Positions 5,394-6,485 of a DNA stretch of 6,485 bases are shown one piece after another. Numbering within the stretch: the first letter of the stretch is position 1; each line of letters begins with the position of its first letter. The stretch spans positions 1 through 6,485 of the forward strand of contig MVQY01000126.1 in assembly GCA_002067325.1 (NCBI GenBank), written 5' to 3'. The position numbers were made by a program, and so were the translations under genes. Origin of the DNA: Methanobacterium sp. PtaU1.Bin097 (GTDB lineage: Archaea; Methanobacteriota; Methanobacteria; Methanobacteriales; Methanobacteriaceae). The notes beneath the pieces are model-generated. The model was not told the DNA's origin. It searched no databases and saw nothing but the letters and a program-made list of their open reading frames with translations.

Positions 5394-5403
5394 TTATAAA
5401 ATA
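5394..5403 (+). promoter_or_regulatory. Proximal TATA box for hcgE
   Basis: TTATAAAATA lies about 45 bp before the hcgE ATG. A start near 5423-5428 would leave a short leader containing AGGAG (5431-5435). If used, hcgE has its own promoter independent of the structured region upstream. Confidence 0.45.
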
Positions 5404-5443
5404 TCGGAACATAATTTGGAAGAAAATTAAAGGAGAATTAGAA

Positions 5444-6082
5444 ATGAACATTAAAGCATCAGAAGATAGTAAAATTCCTAAGGGTCAGGTGACATTGATC
5501 GGCGTTGGAAGATTAGGAATAAGAATTGGTATAAATTTAATCCAGGTCCATAGAGGAGGGCCAAAAATAATAACTGGCTATGATAACCAGAGAATTACTG
5601 AGACAGATGTCATCTTCAAGTTGTTTGGCGCGCAGTTCGGTGATTACAAGGTGGACTTCCTTAAAAGTATATGCACCCACCCCGATGATCTAAGAAAAGT
5701 GATACCCATCAGGGAAGATCTGACACTCGATAATTTAGATACCCTGGAAGGAGATGTGGTTTCCATCCAGATAGCCGGAGGAGACACCATTGGCCTCACT
5801 GCTGCTATAATCAAGAAAGCCCATTGGATTGGGGCGAAAACCATAAGTACCGCCGGTGTTTTTGGTATAGGTGAAGAAGAAATAAAGATCATGGACATCT
5901 CCCAGGCAGACGAAAGTAATCCAGTCGTCAGGTTGCTTAAAGAACAGGGGATCAAAGAAAACCATGAAATAATAACCACCGGTAGATTCATCGAAGACCA
6001 AATCCCCATCACACCTTACGTCCTGGATGAATACGCCAATAAAATGACCAGGGAAATATTGAAGTTACTGATCAATGGATAA
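5444..6082 (+). CDS. hcgE: HcgE, ThiF/E1-like adenylyltransferase of FeGP synthesis
   Basis: HcgE is a ThiF-family enzyme that activates the carboxymethyl group of guanylylpyridinol with ATP, forming an acyl-adenylate that HcgF accepts. The 212-residue product has the nucleotide-binding loop LIGVGRLG (residues 18-25) after strand 1. GYDNQRI (45-51) and DVIFKLFG (55-62) follow at the place where E1 enzymes have their Asp and Asn/Arg signature. IAGGDTIGLTAAII and TISTAGVFGIG lie in the second half. No CXXC zinc pair is present. The ATG at 5444 is chosen because AGGAG (5431-5435) precedes it by 8 nt. The frame is open to a TTG at 5354, but the added 30 residues (YKPNAYYPYP and following) read like untranslated spacer. 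Confidence 0.9.
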   Translation: MNIKASEDSKIPKGQVTLIGVGRLGIRIGINLIQVHRGGPKIITGYDNQRITETDVIFKLFGAQFGDYKVDFLKSICTHPDDLRKVIPIREDLTLDNLDTLEGDVVSIQIAGGDTIGLTAAIIKKAHWIGAKTISTAGVFGIGEEEIKIMDISQADESNPVVRLLKEQGIKENHEIITTGRFIEDQIPITPYVLDEYANKMTREILKLLING

Positions 6083-6195
6083 TAAACTGAAGATGGATGA
6101 GATGAGTGTCTGATTTGATTTTACGTAAAAAGGGTGTTCTGATTCGGGTTGAAAGAAGTGTTCAATTTGATCATGAACATCGGGAAAAAAGAAAT

Positions 6196-6485
6196 ATGTT
6201 AAAAGTTGCCACCGCTGAATGCTTTACCCATGGACTGATTGCCCGGGAGATACACGCCTTTTCCCAGGGATACGAGGGAGAATTTGGATGCTGTTATCTA
6301 TCTCATGATCACGAATCCAACCTTACTTCAGAAGATAAGCTAAACCCCGACATATCTGTTGTTTGTGGTATCTTCGTCCCCACACTGTCCGGTTTAAAAA
6401 ATAACCTGAAAATCAATGCTCCCCAACCCTACAAAGTGATCAAGGGAGTTAAGGTCTACGAGGAAAACTACGATAAACAGGTGGC
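6196..6485 (+). CDS. hcgF: HcgF, guanylylpyridinol thioester-forming protein (5' part, cut by window end)
   Basis: HcgF binds guanylylpyridinol and forms a thioester between a cysteine and its carboxymethyl group, preparing the acyl-iron bond of FeGP. The visible 96 codons start MLKVATAECFTHG, placing the cysteine at position 9, the thioester cysteine reported for HcgF. IAREIHAFSQGY and GIFVPTLSG follow, also family-like. ATG 6196 is chosen on this match, although its ribosome binding site is weak (GGGA at 6182-6185). The same frame stays open upstream to a GTG at 6106, which would add 30 residues. It lies 113 bp after hcgE on the same strand, presumably co-transcribed. The gene continues past the window. 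Confidence 0.88.
   Translation, partial: MLKVATAECFTHGLIAREIHAFSQGYEGEFGCCYLSHDHESNLTSEDKLNPDISVVCGIFVPTLSGLKNNLKINAPQPYKVIKGVKVYEENYDKQV

Noticed and set aside
5644..6012. Two overlapping minus-strand frames inside hcgE
   Set aside because: They overlap each other in different frames and oppose a clear ThiF-like gene; no supporting signals.

Overview
The window is a methanogen chromosome segment carrying the gene for [Fe]-hydrogenase (Hmd, H2-forming methylene-tetrahydromethanopterin dehydrogenase), followed on the same strand by a run of its cofactor-maturation genes in the order hcgA, hcgB, hcgC, hcgD, hcgE, hcgF. The last gene is cut by the window end. Hmd-type hydrogenase is known only from hydrogenotrophic methanogenic archaea. 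AT-rich spacers with archaeal TATA boxes, GGAGGTGA-type ribosome binding sites and the compact hmd-hcg order suggest Methanobacteriales, probably a Methanobacterium-like species. That taxonomic call is inference.

Layout. 1-209 (minus): 5' part of a small unrecognised protein, divergent from hmd. 210-676: a 467 bp AT-rich spacer holding the two divergent promoters, a compact fold-back element (428-471) and repeated GTATTAC/GTAATAC heptamers. 677-1741: hmd, followed by a hairpin plus T-tract (1740-1774). 1834-5012: hcgA, hcgB, hcgC, hcgD in close succession; hcgB and hcgC overlap by 4 bp (ATGA), and the hcgA/hcgB and hcgC/hcgD junctions contain short degenerate direct repeats. 5013-5443: a 431 bp spacer with more GTATTAC/GTAATAC sites and a strong, apparently bistable RNA fold (5196-5285). 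5444-6082: hcgE. 6196 to the end: 5' part of hcgF.

How the genes work together, from the published Hcg family work: HcgA (radical SAM) is thought to build the pyridinol skeleton, HcgC methylates ring carbon 3, and HcgB attaches GMP from GTP. HcgE adenylylates the carboxymethyl group, HcgF takes it over as a Cys thioester, and HcgD is a Nif3-like candidate iron carrier. The finished iron-guanylylpyridinol cofactor is held in Hmd by one Cys thiolate. Hmd uses it to split H2 and pass hydride to methenyl-H4MPT in CO2-reducing methanogenesis. hcgG, the remaining member of the set, is not in the window and may lie beyond its end.

The coding genes are a known system. The less-explained parts are non-coding or repetitive: a bistable RNA fold upstream of hcgE; a 12-mer and an 11-mer shared by the hmd and divergent promoters, whose heptamer core recurs upstream of hcgE; a seven-unit hexapeptide repeat at the start of HcgC; and a second repeat array just after hcgC.
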